64,000 bases of DNA from Aegilops tauschii subsp. strangulata (Eukaryota; Streptophyta; Magnoliopsida; Poales; Poaceae), in contig NC_053035.3 in NCBI RefSeq assembly GCF_002575655.3, forward strand, positions 500,060,601 through 500,124,600. Reading direction: 5' to 3'. The position numbers and the translations under genes were made by a program. The notes beneath the pieces were generated by a model. It was not told where the DNA came from. It did no database searches and saw only the letters and a program-made list of their open reading frames with translations. Positions 21,921-32,733 of this stretch are shown here, in pieces; the first letter of the stretch is position 1; each line of letters starts with the position of its first letter.

Positions 21921-24900
21921 TTACATTGTGATGAATCGAACACCCATTGCGTCCTGGTGTTGATCATGTTTTGCCCTAGGGAGAGGTTTAGTCAACGGAT
22001 CTGCTACATTCAGGTCCGTATGTACTTTACAAATATCTATGTCTCCATTTTGAACACTTTCACGAATGGAGTTGAAGCGACGCTTGATATGTCTGGTCTT
22101 CCTGTGAAACCTGGGTTCCTTCGCAAGGGCAATGGCTCCAGTGTTGTCACAGAAGAGAGTCATCGGGCCCGACGCATTGGGAATCACCCCTAGGTCGGTA
22201 ATGAACTCCTTCATCCAGACTGCTTCCTGTGCTGCCTCCGAGGCTGCCACGACGCTTTGCTTGCGACTGCACCAGCTTACTGCTCCTCCATTCAAAATAT
22301 ACACGTATCCGGTTTGTGACTTCGAGTCATCCAGATCTGTGTCGAAGCTAGCGTCGACGTAACCCTTTACGACGAGCTCTTCGTCACCTCCATAAACGAG
22401 AAACATATACTTAGTCCTCTTCAGGTACTTCAGGATATTCTTGACCGCTGTCCAGTGTTCCATGCCGGGATTACTTTGGTATCTTCCTACCAAACTTACG
22501 GCAAGGTTTACATCAGGTCTGGTACACAGCATGGCATACATAATAGACCCTATGCCCGAGGCATAGGGGATGACACTCATCTTTTCTATATCTTCTGCCG
22601 TGGTCGGGCATTGAGCCGTGCTCAATTGCACACCTTGCAATACAGGCAAGAACCCCTTCTTGGCCTGATCCATACTGAACTTCTTCAATATCTTGTCAAG
22701 GTATGTACTCTGTGAAAGACCAATGAGGCGTCTTGATCTATCTCTATAGATCTTGATGCCTAATATATAAGCAGCTTCTCCAAGGTCCTTCATTGAAAAA
22801 CAATTATTCAAATAGGCCTTAATACTTTCCAAGAATTCTATATCATTTCCCATCAATAATATGTCATCCACATATAATAAGAGAAATGCTACAGAGCTCC
22901 CACTCACTTTCTTGTAAACACAGGCTTCTCCATAAGTCTGTGTAAACCCAAACGCTTTGATCATCTCATCAAAGCGAATGTTCCAACTCCGAGATGCTTG
23001 CACCAGCCCATAGATTGAGCGCTGGAGCTTGCATACTTTGTTAGCATTCTTAGGATCGACAAAACCTTCCGGCTGCATCATATACAACTCTTCCTTAAGG
23101 AAGCCGTTAAGGAATGCCGTTTTGACGTCCATCTGCCATATCTCATAATCATAGTATGCGGCAATTGCTAACATGATTCGGACTGACTTCAGCTTCGCTA
23201 CGGGTGAGAAAGTCTCATCGTAGTCAACCCCTTGAACTTGTCGATAAGCCTTAGCGACAAGTCGAGCCTTATAGATGGTCACATTACCATCCGCGTCTGT
23301 CTTCTTCTTAAAGATCCATTTGTTTTCTATGGCTCGCCGCTCATCGGGCAAGTCAGTCAAAGTCCATACTTTGTTTTCATACATGGATTCTATCTCGGAT
23401 TTCATGGCTTCTAGCCATTTGTCGGAATCCGGGCCCGCCATCGCTTCTTCATAGTTCGAAGGTTCACCGTTGTCTAACAACATGATTTCCAGGACAGGGT
23501 TGCCGTACCACTCTGGTGCAGAACGTGTCCTTGTGGACCTACGAGGTTCAGTGGCAACTTGATCCGAAGCTTCATGATCATCATCATTAACTTCCTCTCC
23601 AGTCGGTGTAGGCACCTCAGGAACATTTTCCCGCGCTGCGCTACTTTCCGGTTCGGAAGGGGTGACTATCACCTCATCAAGTTCCACTTTCCTCCCACTC
23701 AATTCTTTCGAGAGAAACTCCTTCTCCAGAAAGGACCCGTTCTTGGCAACGAAGATCTTGCCTTCGGATCTGAGGTAGAAGGTATACCCAATAGTTTCCT
23801 TAGGGTATCCTATGAAGACGCATTTTTCCGACTTGGGTTCGAGCTTTTCAGGTTGAAGTTTCTTGACATAAGCATCGCATCCCCAAACTTTTAGAAACGA
23901 CAGCTTAGGTTTCTTCCCAAACCATAATTCATACGGTGTCGTCTCAACGGATTTCGACGGAGCCCTATTTAAAGTGAATGCGGCAGTCTCTAAAGCATAG
24001 CCCCAAAATGAGATCGGTAAATCGGTAAGAGACATCATAGATCGCACCATATCCAATAGAGTGCGATTACGATGTTCGGACTCACCATTTCTCTGAGGTG
24101 TTCCAGGCGGCGTGAGTTGTGAAACTATTCCACATTTCCTTAAGTGTGTACCAAATTCGTGACTTAAATATTCTCCACCACGATCTGATCGTAAGAACTT
24201 TATTTTCCTGTCACGTTGATTCTCAACCTCACTCTGAAATTCCTTGAACTTTTCAAAGGTTTCAGACTTGTGTTTCATTAGGTAGACATACCCATATCTA
24301 CTTAAATCATCAGTGAGAGTGATAACATAACGATATCCTCCGCGAGCCTCAACACTCATTGGACCGCACACATCGGTATGCATGATTTCCAATAAGTTGG
24401 TTGCTCGCTCCATTGTTCCGGGGAACGGAGTCTTGGTCATTTTACCCATGAGGCATGGTTCGCACGTGTCAAATGATTCGTAATCAAGAGACTCCAAAAG
24501 TCCATCTGCATGGAGCTTCTTCATACGCTTGACACCAATGTGACCAAGGCGGCAGTGCCACAAGTATGTGGGACTATCGTTATCAACTTTACATCTTTTG
24601 GTATTCACACTATGAATATGTGTAACATCACGTTCGAGATTCATCAAGAATAAACCATTGACCATCGGGGCATGACCATAAAACATATCTCTCAAATAAA
24701 CAGAACCACCATTATTCTCAGATTTAAATGAGTAGCCATCTCGAATTAAACGAGATCCAGATACAATGTTCATGCTCAAAGCTGGCACTAAATAACAATT
24801 ATTGAGGTTTAAAACTAATCCCGTAGGTAGATGCAGAGGTAGCGTGCCGACGGCGATCACATCAACCTTGGAACCATTCCCGACGCGCATCGTCACCTCG

Positions 24901-25871
24901 TCCTTCGCCAGTCTCCGTTTATTCCGTAGTTCCTGTTTTGAGTTACAAATATGAGCAACCGCACCGGTATCAAATACCCAGGAGCTACTACGAGTACTGG
25001 TAAGGTACACATCAATTACATGTATATCACATATACCTTTGGTGTTGCCGGCCTTCTTGTCCGCTAAGTATTTGGGGCAGTTCCGCTTCCAGTGACCACT
25101 TCCCTTGCAATAAAAGCACTCAGTTTCAGGCTTGGGTCCATTCTTTGACTTCTTCCCAGTAACTGGCTTACCGGGCGCGGCAACTCCCTTGCCGTCCTTC
25201 TTGAAGTTCTTCTTACCCTTGCCCTTCTTGAACTTAGTGGTTTTATTCACCATCAACACTTGATGTTCTTTTCTGATCTCTACCTCAGCTGATTTCAGCA
25301 TTGAATATACCTCAGGAATGGTCTTTTCCATCCCCTGCATATTGAAGTTCATCACAAAGCTCTTGTAGCTTGGTGGAAGCGACTGAAGGATTCTGTCAAT
25401 GACCGCGTCATCCGGGAGATTAACTCCCAGCTGAGTCAAGCGGTTGTGCAACCCAGACATTCTGAGTATGTGCTCACTAACAGAACTATTCTCCTCCATT
25501 TTACAGCTGAAGAACTTGTCGGAGACATCATATCTCTCGACCCGGGCATGAGCTTGGAAAACCATTTTCAGCTCCTCGAACATCTCATATGCTCCATGTT
25601 TCTCAAAACGCTTTTGGAGACCCGGTTCTAAGCTGTAAAGCATGCCGCACTGAACGAGGGAGTAATCATCAGCACGTGTTTGCCAAGCGTTCATAACGTC
25701 TTGGTTCTCTGGGATTGGTGCTTCACCTAGCGGTGCTTCTAAGACATAATCTTTCTTGGCTACTATGAGGATGAACCTCAGGTTCCGGACCCAGTCCGTA
25801 TAATTGCTGCCATCATCTTTCAGCTTGGTTTTCTCTAGGAACGCGTTGAAATTGAGGACAACGTTGGCCAT
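21921..25871 (-). CDS. Copia gag-pol polyprotein, 1316 aa, intact
   Basis: A single frame encodes all Copia domains in order. Gag (about 1-240) is followed by a zinc knuckle CFYCKGSGHWKRNC (252-265). The aspartic protease has DTG at 301-303, with Ala where Ser is more common. The integrase has an HHCC finger (HCRLGH...CEPC, about 440-475) and a catalytic core with HTDVCGP, SDRGGEY and an NGESE stretch. The reverse transcriptase has KTAFLNG and YVDD near residue 1000. RNase H is at the C-terminus (DASFDTD, SWCSRKQ, ASEAAQEAVW). The order PR-INT-RT-RH defines Ty1/Copia. No stop or frameshift is seen, so the element may be capable of autonomous retrotransposition. Expression would start from the LTR at 27184-28911. 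Confidence 0.96.
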   Translation of the reverse strand: MANVVLNFNAFLEKTKLKDDGSNYTDWVRNLRFILIVAKKDYVLEAPLGEAPIPENQDVMNAWQTRADDYSLVQCGMLYSLEPGLQKRFEKHGAYEMFEELKMVFQAHARVERYDVSDKFFSCKMEENSSVSEHILRMSGLHNRLTQLGVNLPDDAVIDRILQSLPPSYKSFVMNFNMQGMEKTIPEVYSMLKSAEVEIRKEHQVLMVNKTTKFKKGKGKKNFKKDGKGVAAPGKPVTGKKSKNGPKPETECFYCKGSGHWKRNCPKYLADKKAGNTKGICDIHVIDVYLTSTRSSSWVFDTGAVAHICNSKQELRNKRRLAKDEVTMRVGNGSKVDVIAVGTLPLHLPTGLVLNLNNCYLVPALSMNIVSGSRLIRDGYSFKSENNGGSVYLRDMFYGHAPMVNGLFLMNLERDVTHIHSVNTKRCKVDNDSPTYLWHCRLGHIGVKRMKKLHADGLLESLDYESFDTCEPCLMGKMTKTPFPGTMERATNLLEIMHTDVCGPMSVEARGGYRYVITLTDDLSRYGYVYLMKHKSETFEKFKEFQSEVENQRDRKIKFLRSDRGGEYLSHEFGTHLRKCGIVSQLTPPGTPQRNGESEHRNRTLLDMVRSMMSLTDLPISFWGYALETAAFTLNRAPSKSVETTPYELWFGKKPKLSFLKVWGCDAYVKKLQPEKLEPKSEKCVFIGYPKETIGYTFYLRSEGKIFVAKNGSFLEKEFLSKELSGRKVELDEVIVTPSEPESSAARENVPEVPTPTGEEVNDDDHEASDQVATEPRRSTRTRSAPEWYGNPVLEIMLLDNGEPSNYEEAMAGPDSDKWLEAMKSEIESMYENKVWTLTDLPDERRAIENKWIFKKKTDADGNVTIYKARLVAKAYRQVQGVDYDETFSPVAKLKSVRIMLAIAAYYDYEIWQMDVKTAFLNGFLKEELYMMQPEGFVDPKNANKVCKLQRSIYGLVQASRSWNIRFDEMIKAFGFTQTYGEACVYKKVSGSSVAFLLLYVDDILLMGNDIEFLESIKAYLNNCFSMKDLGEAAYILGIKIYRDRSRRLIGLSQSTYLDKILKKFSMDQAKKGFLPVLQGVQLSTAQCPTTAEDIEKMSVIPYASGIGSIMYAMLCTRPDVNLAVSLVGRYQSNPGMEHWTAVKNILKYLKRTKYMFLVYGGDEELVVKGYVDASFDTDLDDSKSQTGYVYILNGGAVSWCSRKQSVVAASEAAQEAVWMKEFITDLGVIPNASGPMTLFCDNTGAIALAKEPRFHRKTRHIKRRFNSIRESVQNGDIDICKVHTDLNVADPLTKPLPRAKHDQHQDAMGVRFITM

Positions 25872-27183
25872 TTGATCTACAAGACATAGTGTAAAGATTT
25901 TAGACTAACTTCATGATAATTAAGTTCATATAATCAAATTATTTTATGAACTCCCACTCAGATAGACATCCCTCTAGTCATCTAAGTGAAAAATGATCCG
26001 AGTCAACTAGGCCGTGTCCGATCATCACGTGAGACGGACTAGTCAAGATCGGTGAACATCTCCATGTTGATCGTATCTTCTATACGACTCATGCTCGACC
26101 TTTCGGTCCTCCGTGTTCCGAGGCCATGTCTGTACATGCTAGGCTCGTCAAGTCAACCTAAGTGTATTGCGTGTGTTCCGAGGCCATGTCTGTACATGCT
26201 AGGCTCGTCAACACCCGTTGTATTCGAACGTTAGAATCTTTCACACCCGATCATCACGTGGTGCTTCGAAACAACGAACCTTCGCAACGGTGCACAATTA
26301 GGGTGAACACTTTCTTGAAATTATTATAAGGGATCATCCTACTTACTACCGTCGTGCTAAGCAAATAAGATGCAAAAACATGATAAACATCACATGCAAT
26401 CAAATAGTGACATGATATGGCCAATATCATTATGCTCCTTTGATCTCCATCTTCGGGGCGCCATGATCATCTTCGTCACCGGCATGACACCATGATCTCC
26501 ATCATCATGATCTCCATCATTGTGTCTTCATGAAGTCGTCACGCCAACGATTACTTCTACTTCTATGGCTAACGCGTTTAGCAACAAAGTAAAGTAATTT
26601 ACATGGCGTTATTCAATGACACGCAGGTCATACAAAATAATAAAGACAACTCCTATGGCTCCTGCCGGTTGTCATACTCATCGACATGCAAGTCCTGATT
26701 CCTATTACAAGAATATGATCAATCTCATACATCACATATATCATTCATCACATCTTCTGGCCATATCACATCACATAGCACTTGCTGCAAAAACAAGTTA
26801 GACGTCCTCTAATTGTTGTTGCAAGTTTTTACGTGGTTTGTAGGTTTCTAGCAAGAACGTTTTCTTACCTACGTATGACCACAACGTGATTTGCCAATTT
26901 CTATTTACCCTTCATAAGGACCCTTTTCATCGAATCCGTTCCGACTAAAGTAGGAGAGACAGACACCCGCTAGCCACCTTATGCAACTAGTGCATGTCAG
27001 TCGGTGGAACCTGTCTCACGTAAGCGTACGTGTAAGGTCGGTCCGGGCCGCTTCATCCTACAATGCCGCCGAAACAAGAGAAGACTAGTAGCGGCAAGAA
27101 GAATTGGCAAACTCAACGCCCACAACTGCTTTGTGTTCTACTCGTGCATAGTAACTACGCATAGGCCTGGCTCATGATGCCAC
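25872..27183 (-). other. Copia 5' leader with primer-binding site
   Basis: Untranslated leader between the 5' LTR and the polyprotein start. The primer site next to the LTR (27183-27168) reads gtggcatcatgagcc on the minus strand. That is a variant of the TGGTATCAGAGC initiator-Met tRNA complement found at 50039 in the second Copia element. A short direct duplication (tgttccgaggccatgtctg) occurs near 26117 and 26175. Confidence 0.75.
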
Positions 27184-28911
27184 TGTTGGGAATCGTAGCA
27201 TAATTTTAAAATTTTCCTACGCTCACCAAGATGCATCTATGGAGTCTACTAGCAACGAGGGGAAGGGAGTGCATCTACAAACCCTTGTAGATCGCGAGCG
27301 GAAGCGTTCCAATGAACGTGGATGACGGAGTCGTACTCGCCGTGATCCAAATCACCGATGACCGAGTGCCGAACGGACGGCACCTCCGCGTTCAACACAC
27401 GTACGGTGCAGCGACGTCTCCTCCTTCTTGATCTAGCAAGGGGGAAGGAGAGGTTGATGGAGATCCAGCAGCACGACGGCGTGGTGGTGGATGTAGCGGG
27501 TCTCCGGCAGGGCTTCGCCGAGCTTCTGCGAGAGAGAGAGAGAGAGGTGTTGCAGGGGAGGAGGGAGGCGCCCAAGGCTGTAGGTTGCTGCCCTCCCTCC
27601 CCCCCTTTATATAGGCCCCCAAGGGGGGGTGCCGGCCCTAGAGATGGGATGTCATGGGGGGGGGGCGGCGGCCAAAGGGGGGGAAGGGGTTGCCTTGCCC
27701 CCCAAGGCAAGGGGGAAGCCCCCCCACCCTAGGGTTCCAACCCTAGGCGCATGGGGGGAGGCCCATGGGGGAGCGCCCAGCCCACTAGGGGCTGGTTCCC
27801 TTCCACTTTCAGCCCATGGGGCCCTCCGGGATAGGTGGCCCCACCCGGTGGACCCCCGGGACCCTTCCGGTGGTCCCGGTACAATACCGGTAACCCCCGA
27901 AACTTTCCCGGTGGCCGAAACTGGACTTCCTATATATAATTCTTCACCTCCGGACCATTCCGGAACCTCCCGTGACGTCCGGGATCTCATCCGGGATTCC
28001 GAACAACTTTCGGGTTTCCGCATACATATATCTCTACAACCCTAGCATCACCGAACCTTAAGTGTGTAGACCCTACGGGTTCGGGAGACATGCAGACATG
28101 ACCGAGACGCCTCTCCGGTCAATAACCAACAGCGGGATCTGGATACCCATGTTGGCTCCCACATGTTCCACGATGATCTCATCGGATGAACCACGGTGTC
28201 GAGGATTCAATCAATCCCGTATACAATTCCCTTTGTCAATCGGTAGGTTACTTGCCCGAGATTCGATCGTCGGTATCCCAATACCTTGTTCAATCTCGTT
28301 ACCGGCAAGTCTCTTTACTCGTACCGCAATGCATGATCCCGTGACTAACGCCTTAGTCACATTGAGCTCATTATGATGATGCATTACCGAGTGGGCCCAG
28401 AGATACCTCTCCGTCACACGGAGTGACAAATCCCAGTCTCGATCCATGCCAACCCAACAGACACTTTCGGAGATACCCGTAGTGCACCTTTATAGTCACC
28501 CAGTTACGTTGTGACGTTTGGCACACCCAAAGCACTCCTACGGTATCCGGGAGTTGCACGATCTCATGGTCTAAGGAAAAGATACTTGACATTGGAAAAG
28601 CTCTAGCAAACGAAACTACATGATCTTTTATGCTATGCTTAGGATTGGGTCTTGTCCATCACATCATTCTCCTAATGATGTGATCCCGTTATCAATGACA
28701 TCCAATGTCCATAGCCAGGAAACCATGACTATCAGTTGATCAACGAGCTAGTCAACTAGAGGCTTACTAGGGACACGTTGTGGTCTATGTATCCACACAT
28801 GTATTACGATGTCCGGACAATACAATTATAGCATGAATAATAGACAATTACCATGAACAAAGAAATATAATAATAACCATTTATTATTGCCTCTAGGGCA
28901 TATTTCCAACA
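27184..28911 (-). repeat. 5' LTR of the intact Copia element
   Basis: 1728 bp and nearly identical to 20169-21888, with scattered substitutions and small indels in GA and G runs. It contains the element's promoter. A TATA-like tatatagg motif is near 27606-27614 on +, which also reads as cctatata on the minus strand. Confidence 0.95.
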
Positions 28912-28916
28912 CTCAA

Positions 28917-31262
28917 GTCTCTCTTCCACATGCTTCCACTCAGCGATAGTTAAACGCCGATAGTGTATGGGGATACCCAGATACCTAATCGAAAACTGCC
29001 CGAGCTGGCATCCAAAAATGTCGGCATACTCGGGTGCAGATTCTGCAGCATCTCCAAAGCAAAAAAGTTCACTCTTATGAAAATTAATTTTGAGACCAGA
29101 AAGTCCCTCAAAGGCACATAAGAGCAGCTTGAGATTTCTTGCTTTATCAAGATCATGATCCATAAAAAGAATCGTGTCATCGGCATATTGTAGAATGGAT
29201 AGACCATCTTCTACCAGATGTGGGATGACCCCGCTAATTTGACCATCCAGCTTGGCCCGCTCCACTAGGGTAGCTAGCATGTCGGCCACAATGTTAAACA
29301 GAATAGGAGATGCGGGGTCGCATTGACGAAGCCCCTTCCTTGTCTGAAAATAGTTGCCAACGTCTTCATTAACTTTTATGGCCACACTACCGCCAGAGAC
29401 AAAGCTCTCTACCCAGCGGCACCATTTTGGTGAAAACCCCTTCATGCGTAAGGTTTGCAACAGGAAGGGCCACTTAACTTTGTCATAGGCTTTCTCAAAA
29501 TCGATTTTAAGAATGACACCGTTCATTTTTTTCCGGTGCAGTTCATGTACAGTTTCATGCAGGACGACCACTCCATCTAAAATGTTGCGACCTTGCATAA
29601 ATGCTATTTGTGTGGGTTTTACGACATGGTCAGCTACACCGTTCAACCGATTAGTCGCTACCTTCGTAAAAAATTTAAAACTTACATTGAGAAGGCAAAT
29701 CGGTCGATATTGTTGAATACGACTAGCCTCCTTAATCTTAGGCAGTAGGATAATTTCCCCAAAGTTTAAACGAGAAATATCAAGGTCCTCGGAATGCAGT
29801 TGGTTAAACAACTGAACCAAGTCTGCATTAATGACGTCCCAAAAGCATTGATAGAACTCTGCGGGAAAGCCATCCGGTCCCGGTGCCTTGTTGTGTTCCA
29901 TCTAAAACACAGCGGTTCGAATTTCCTCCTCAGAAAAAGGAGAGGTTAGGAATTCATTTTCCGCTTCCGTAACTTGAGTGATGTCATGAGTAACGGATTC
30001 GTCTAGATGAAAAGTAGTCTCGACTGAAGGCCCAAAAAGGTCTTTGTAAAACTTAGTGATAAAATTTCTAAGTGGTACGTCCCCCTCTATTCGGCCTTCC
30101 TCCTGGTCAAGGGCGAATATACGCTTCTTTCTATGTCTACCATTGGCTAGCATCTGAAAGTATTTCGTATTATCATCACCTTGTACTAACGAATCCGCCT
30201 TGCTACGTTGGTACCATTTAATCTCCTCCTCACGTAGAAGGCGGGCAATCTGCTTGTTAGGATTGCTTTTTTGCTCGATCTCAACAGCAGACAGAGGCCT
30301 CACCTCCGCTATTTTATCAAGGGAATCAATTAGGGTAGACAAACGCAATTTTTCTTTTTTGTAAATTCCAGCAGTATGCTTGGCCCATCCTCGAAGGAAT
30401 CGACGTAAGGCGCGGATTCGATTATTCCATCTTTGGATGGGCGTGTTACCGCAGGGCTGGCGTGCCCACACTTTCTTAACTAGCTCCTGAAATCCCTCTC
30501 TAGTGAACCATCCCAGTTCAAATTTAAACTGGTGGCGATTAGAACTCGGGATTGGTTGTCCAAAATCGGTTAGCAACGGAGCGTGATCCGATAAGGCCTC
30601 AATTCTTTCAAGTGCCTGAACCGACGCTAGGGGGTATTTGTATTCCCAGTCAGTGGTAACTAGCACCCGGTCCAGTTTTTCAAAGGTCGGCACCGAACGG
30701 TTGTTGGCCCAGGTATACTGACGACCAGACATCGTGATCTCCCTCAGGTCGAGGCTGTCGATAACAACATTAAAGAGGAAAGGCCACCTAGTGTCAAACC
30801 GATCGTTGTTTTTTTCTTGCTGATAACGAAGGATGTTGAAATCCCCCCCGATTAACATGGGATGAGGATTGTTTCGACAGGTATTAACCAGCTCCTTTAG
30901 AAATGCAGACTTAAACTCCTCTTGAGCGGCACCATGTATAGCCACCAGACTCCAGATGAAGTTGTCGGACTTATTTCGAAGGTGGAATTTAATATGATAC
31001 TCCCCCTTTGTCGTGGACAATAGTTGCAAGTATGTAGAGTTAATACCTAGCAATATTCCCCCGGACCTCCCGGTCGGCGGTAAGACGTGCCATTCGTAAT
31101 CAAAACCACATGAAAAGTGGTCCAAGTCACGTGTTGGAAAATCACGTTTACCCGACTCGGTGATAGCCACAAAGTCCAAGAATGATCCTTTACACAATCG
31201 GCAATGTGTTTGTGTTTAGCCAAGTCACCAAGACCTCTGCTATTCCAGAACATGCCTGTCAT
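28917..31262 (-). pseudogene. LINE ORF2, endonuclease and reverse transcriptase part, one frameshift and one stop
   Basis: ORF2 starts at ATG 31262-31260. The first residues (WNSRGLGDLAKH) open an APE-type endonuclease. A frameshift near 31175-31185 interrupts it, and the domain continues with ITESG, GGDFNILR and SDHAPLL. The reverse transcriptase begins with HNKAPGPDGFPAEFY and includes the catalytic YADD stretch near 29180. An in-frame TAG at 29904-29902 lies between the domains; a CAG-to-TAG change would explain it. The frame runs into the Copia insertion at 28916. These are the normal LINE activities for target-primed reverse transcription, but this copy is inactive. Confidence 0.88.
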
Positions 31263-31805
31263 GATGAACCAACTTTATGTTTAGAGACATTTAGTTTCTT
31301 AGAAGAGCGCCCTCTTTTCTTTGCTGAGTTAGACTTATTCTTGCGCACTGACGCGACAAGCTCAAAAAGCGTAGTGTCGCGTATAGTATCATCAAGGTAT
31401 ACTTCAGTCGTGTCTTTAACCAGATGAGAGAGAAGCTTGCCTTCATGATTGGCATCAGCGTCCTCATCCTCCTCATCTGACACGAGAGGGTCGACAAAGC
31501 TCGAAGACTTGGGAGCAACCGTAAGCCGGTCGAACTCCACTTGTTTTAGAGACTTGACCGAAAAATCTATCTCCTTGTCATTACGTCCTAGTGACACCCC
31601 AAGTCTAGTAATAGAAGATACTTTGGAATTATCAAAAGACATAAAAGATTTACGAGAGGGGGTACCTTCGAAGTCGAGGTTACGTGCAACAGTCCTACGC
31701 ATGGCCTTCACCATAGTGTCCTCGTCGGTGGCTGCTGATCCGTCAGCCCCTACCTGATGACGCCCGCTGCGCCTCAGCAGTGAAGGAGTGACATCAACTT
31801 CAAAC
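31259..31805 (-). pseudogene. LINE ORF1, C-terminal remnant
   Basis: An acidic then lysine/serine-rich C-terminal tail of a gag-like ORF1, ending GSS and stop. The stop TGA overlaps the ORF2 start as ATGA (31262-31259). The 5' end is missing: upstream of about 31805 the sequence is the flanking tandem repeat, so the apparent start codon at 31867 is not genuine. No zinc knuckle remains in this fragment. Confidence 0.65.
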
Positions 31806-32205
31806 ATGCGCATATATGGATGGCCTTGCCCCCTTTTCCTCTTCATCCTCCACAACCTATGACACACCTGATCCTAGCTTTCATGTCTCAAATCATCGTT
31901 TGGCAACAAAGTTGGAGTGCCAGACATGAGGATTGATTGAAACACCAGCCGCATCATGGTCTTCTTCATCATGTCAGCATTGCTACTAACAAATAAATAA
32001 AGGAGTGAATAGTAAAACGACACACTTGAGACGAAACACAAGCCCATGACCCGTCTTGCCTTCTGGACAACCAAAACCGCATCAGACAAGACAATTGGAT
32101 GGCCCTACTGGCATAAGAAAGCTACGAAAAAGACATGTAGACTATTATATACTGGAAAGGTCTAATTTGGAAACCAATATTCGTTGTGAATTAAACATGT
32201 AAGAG
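31806..32205 (+). repeat. 830-bp tandem-repeat family, copy between LINE and second CACTA
   Basis: Landmarks in order are atatatggatggcc, gacacacctgatcct, gttggagtgccagacatgag, aacattgctactaac-like sequence, gacacacttgagacga, cagacaagacaa and gtgaattaaacatgtaagag. The CACTA element begins immediately after, and the monomer resumes at 39948. Confidence 0.85.
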
Positions 32206-32225
32206 CACTAGTAGAAAAAGGGCCT

Positions 32226-32453
32226 AATGTGAAGCACATTAGTCCCGGTTTATAACAAAACCGGCACTAATGTGTCCATTAGTGCCGGTTCCACCGGCTA
32301 GGCGGGCGGAGCTAATTAGTACCAGTTCGTGGTGAACCTTTAGTACTGGTTCGTGCAACGAACCGGTACTAGAGAGGCTGTGACAGGCTGTGGCCAGACT
32401 GGTGCCCCACTAGCACCTTCAGTACCGGTCCGTGGCATGAACCGGCACTAGGA
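32226..32453. repeat. Left subterminal repeats of second CACTA
   Basis: Paired units of the ATTAGTGCCGGTT and TTTAGTACTGGTT type in both orientations. The units differ from those of the first CACTA (CTTTAGTCCCGGTT), so the two elements belong to different subfamilies. Confidence 0.8.
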
Positions 32454-32551
32454 TTTTTTAGTTGTTTCATTTTGCAGCTGTTTTTTAGTCCCACCTCGCC
32501 AAGCGAGAGGCACTCCCGGCAGTTTATAAGCCCTGAGTGTAGAGACAATGA

Positions 32552-32729
32552 AGGAGAGGCACAATGCTCACCTGCACACGTTGCTTAGCTTCAGGCCTTG
32601 AGGAAGTGATGTAGACTGCACGGAGCTATAAGGGTTTCAGACGAAAACTACACATAGCTCCGTGCAGTCTACACTATTTCCTCAAGGCCTGAAGATAAGC
32701 AACGTGCAGCTGAGCATTATGCCTCTCTT
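32552..32729. repeat. Long hairpin, about 75-bp arms, 24-nt loop
   Basis: Left arm 32552-32629 and right arm 32654-32729 are inverted copies with only a few mismatches and one 2-nt gap. Shared runs include ttcaggccttgagga and gtagactgcacggagctat. The loop (32630-32653) resembles part of the neighbouring 341-bp repeat unit. If transcribed, this would fold into a near-perfect stem of the size of plant microRNA or siRNA hairpins. Confidence 0.85.
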
Positions 32730-32733
32730 TCAT

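Larger units (their letters stand above)
20169..28911 (-). mobile_element. Complete Copia retrotransposon (BARE1/WIS/Angela-type)
   Basis: Bounded by two LTRs (20169-21888 and 27184-28911), each with TG...CA ends. It is flanked by the 5-bp duplication CTCAA (20164-20168 and 28912-28916). The minus strand carries one uninterrupted polyprotein frame. A purine tract (gtgcaagtgggagac on the minus strand, 21903-21889) and a tRNA-type primer site (27183-27168) sit next to the LTRs. I count roughly 15-20 differences between LTRs by eye, about 1%, so the insertion is young. It lies inside the LINE. Confidence 0.96.
18640..31805 (-). mobile_element. LINE (L1-type non-LTR retrotransposon), 5'-truncated, split by a Copia element
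   Basis: On the minus strand, from right to left, this holds the C-terminal part of ORF1, then ORF2 with endonuclease, reverse transcriptase and a C-terminal zinc-binding region, then a 3' untranslated region. The Copia element 20169-28911 interrupts ORF2. Its CTCAA duplication and the continuing reading frame show a single insertion. The 5' end is truncated within ORF1, where the flanking tandem repeat resumes near 31805. The 3' end is placed near 18640 by loss of repeat similarity, and no clean A-tail or target duplication is visible. Confidence 0.82.

Noticed and set aside
31806..31867. Upstream start of LINE ORF1 at 31867
   Set aside because: The sequence upstream of about 31805 belongs to the flanking tandem repeat, so the open frame crosses an insertion boundary.
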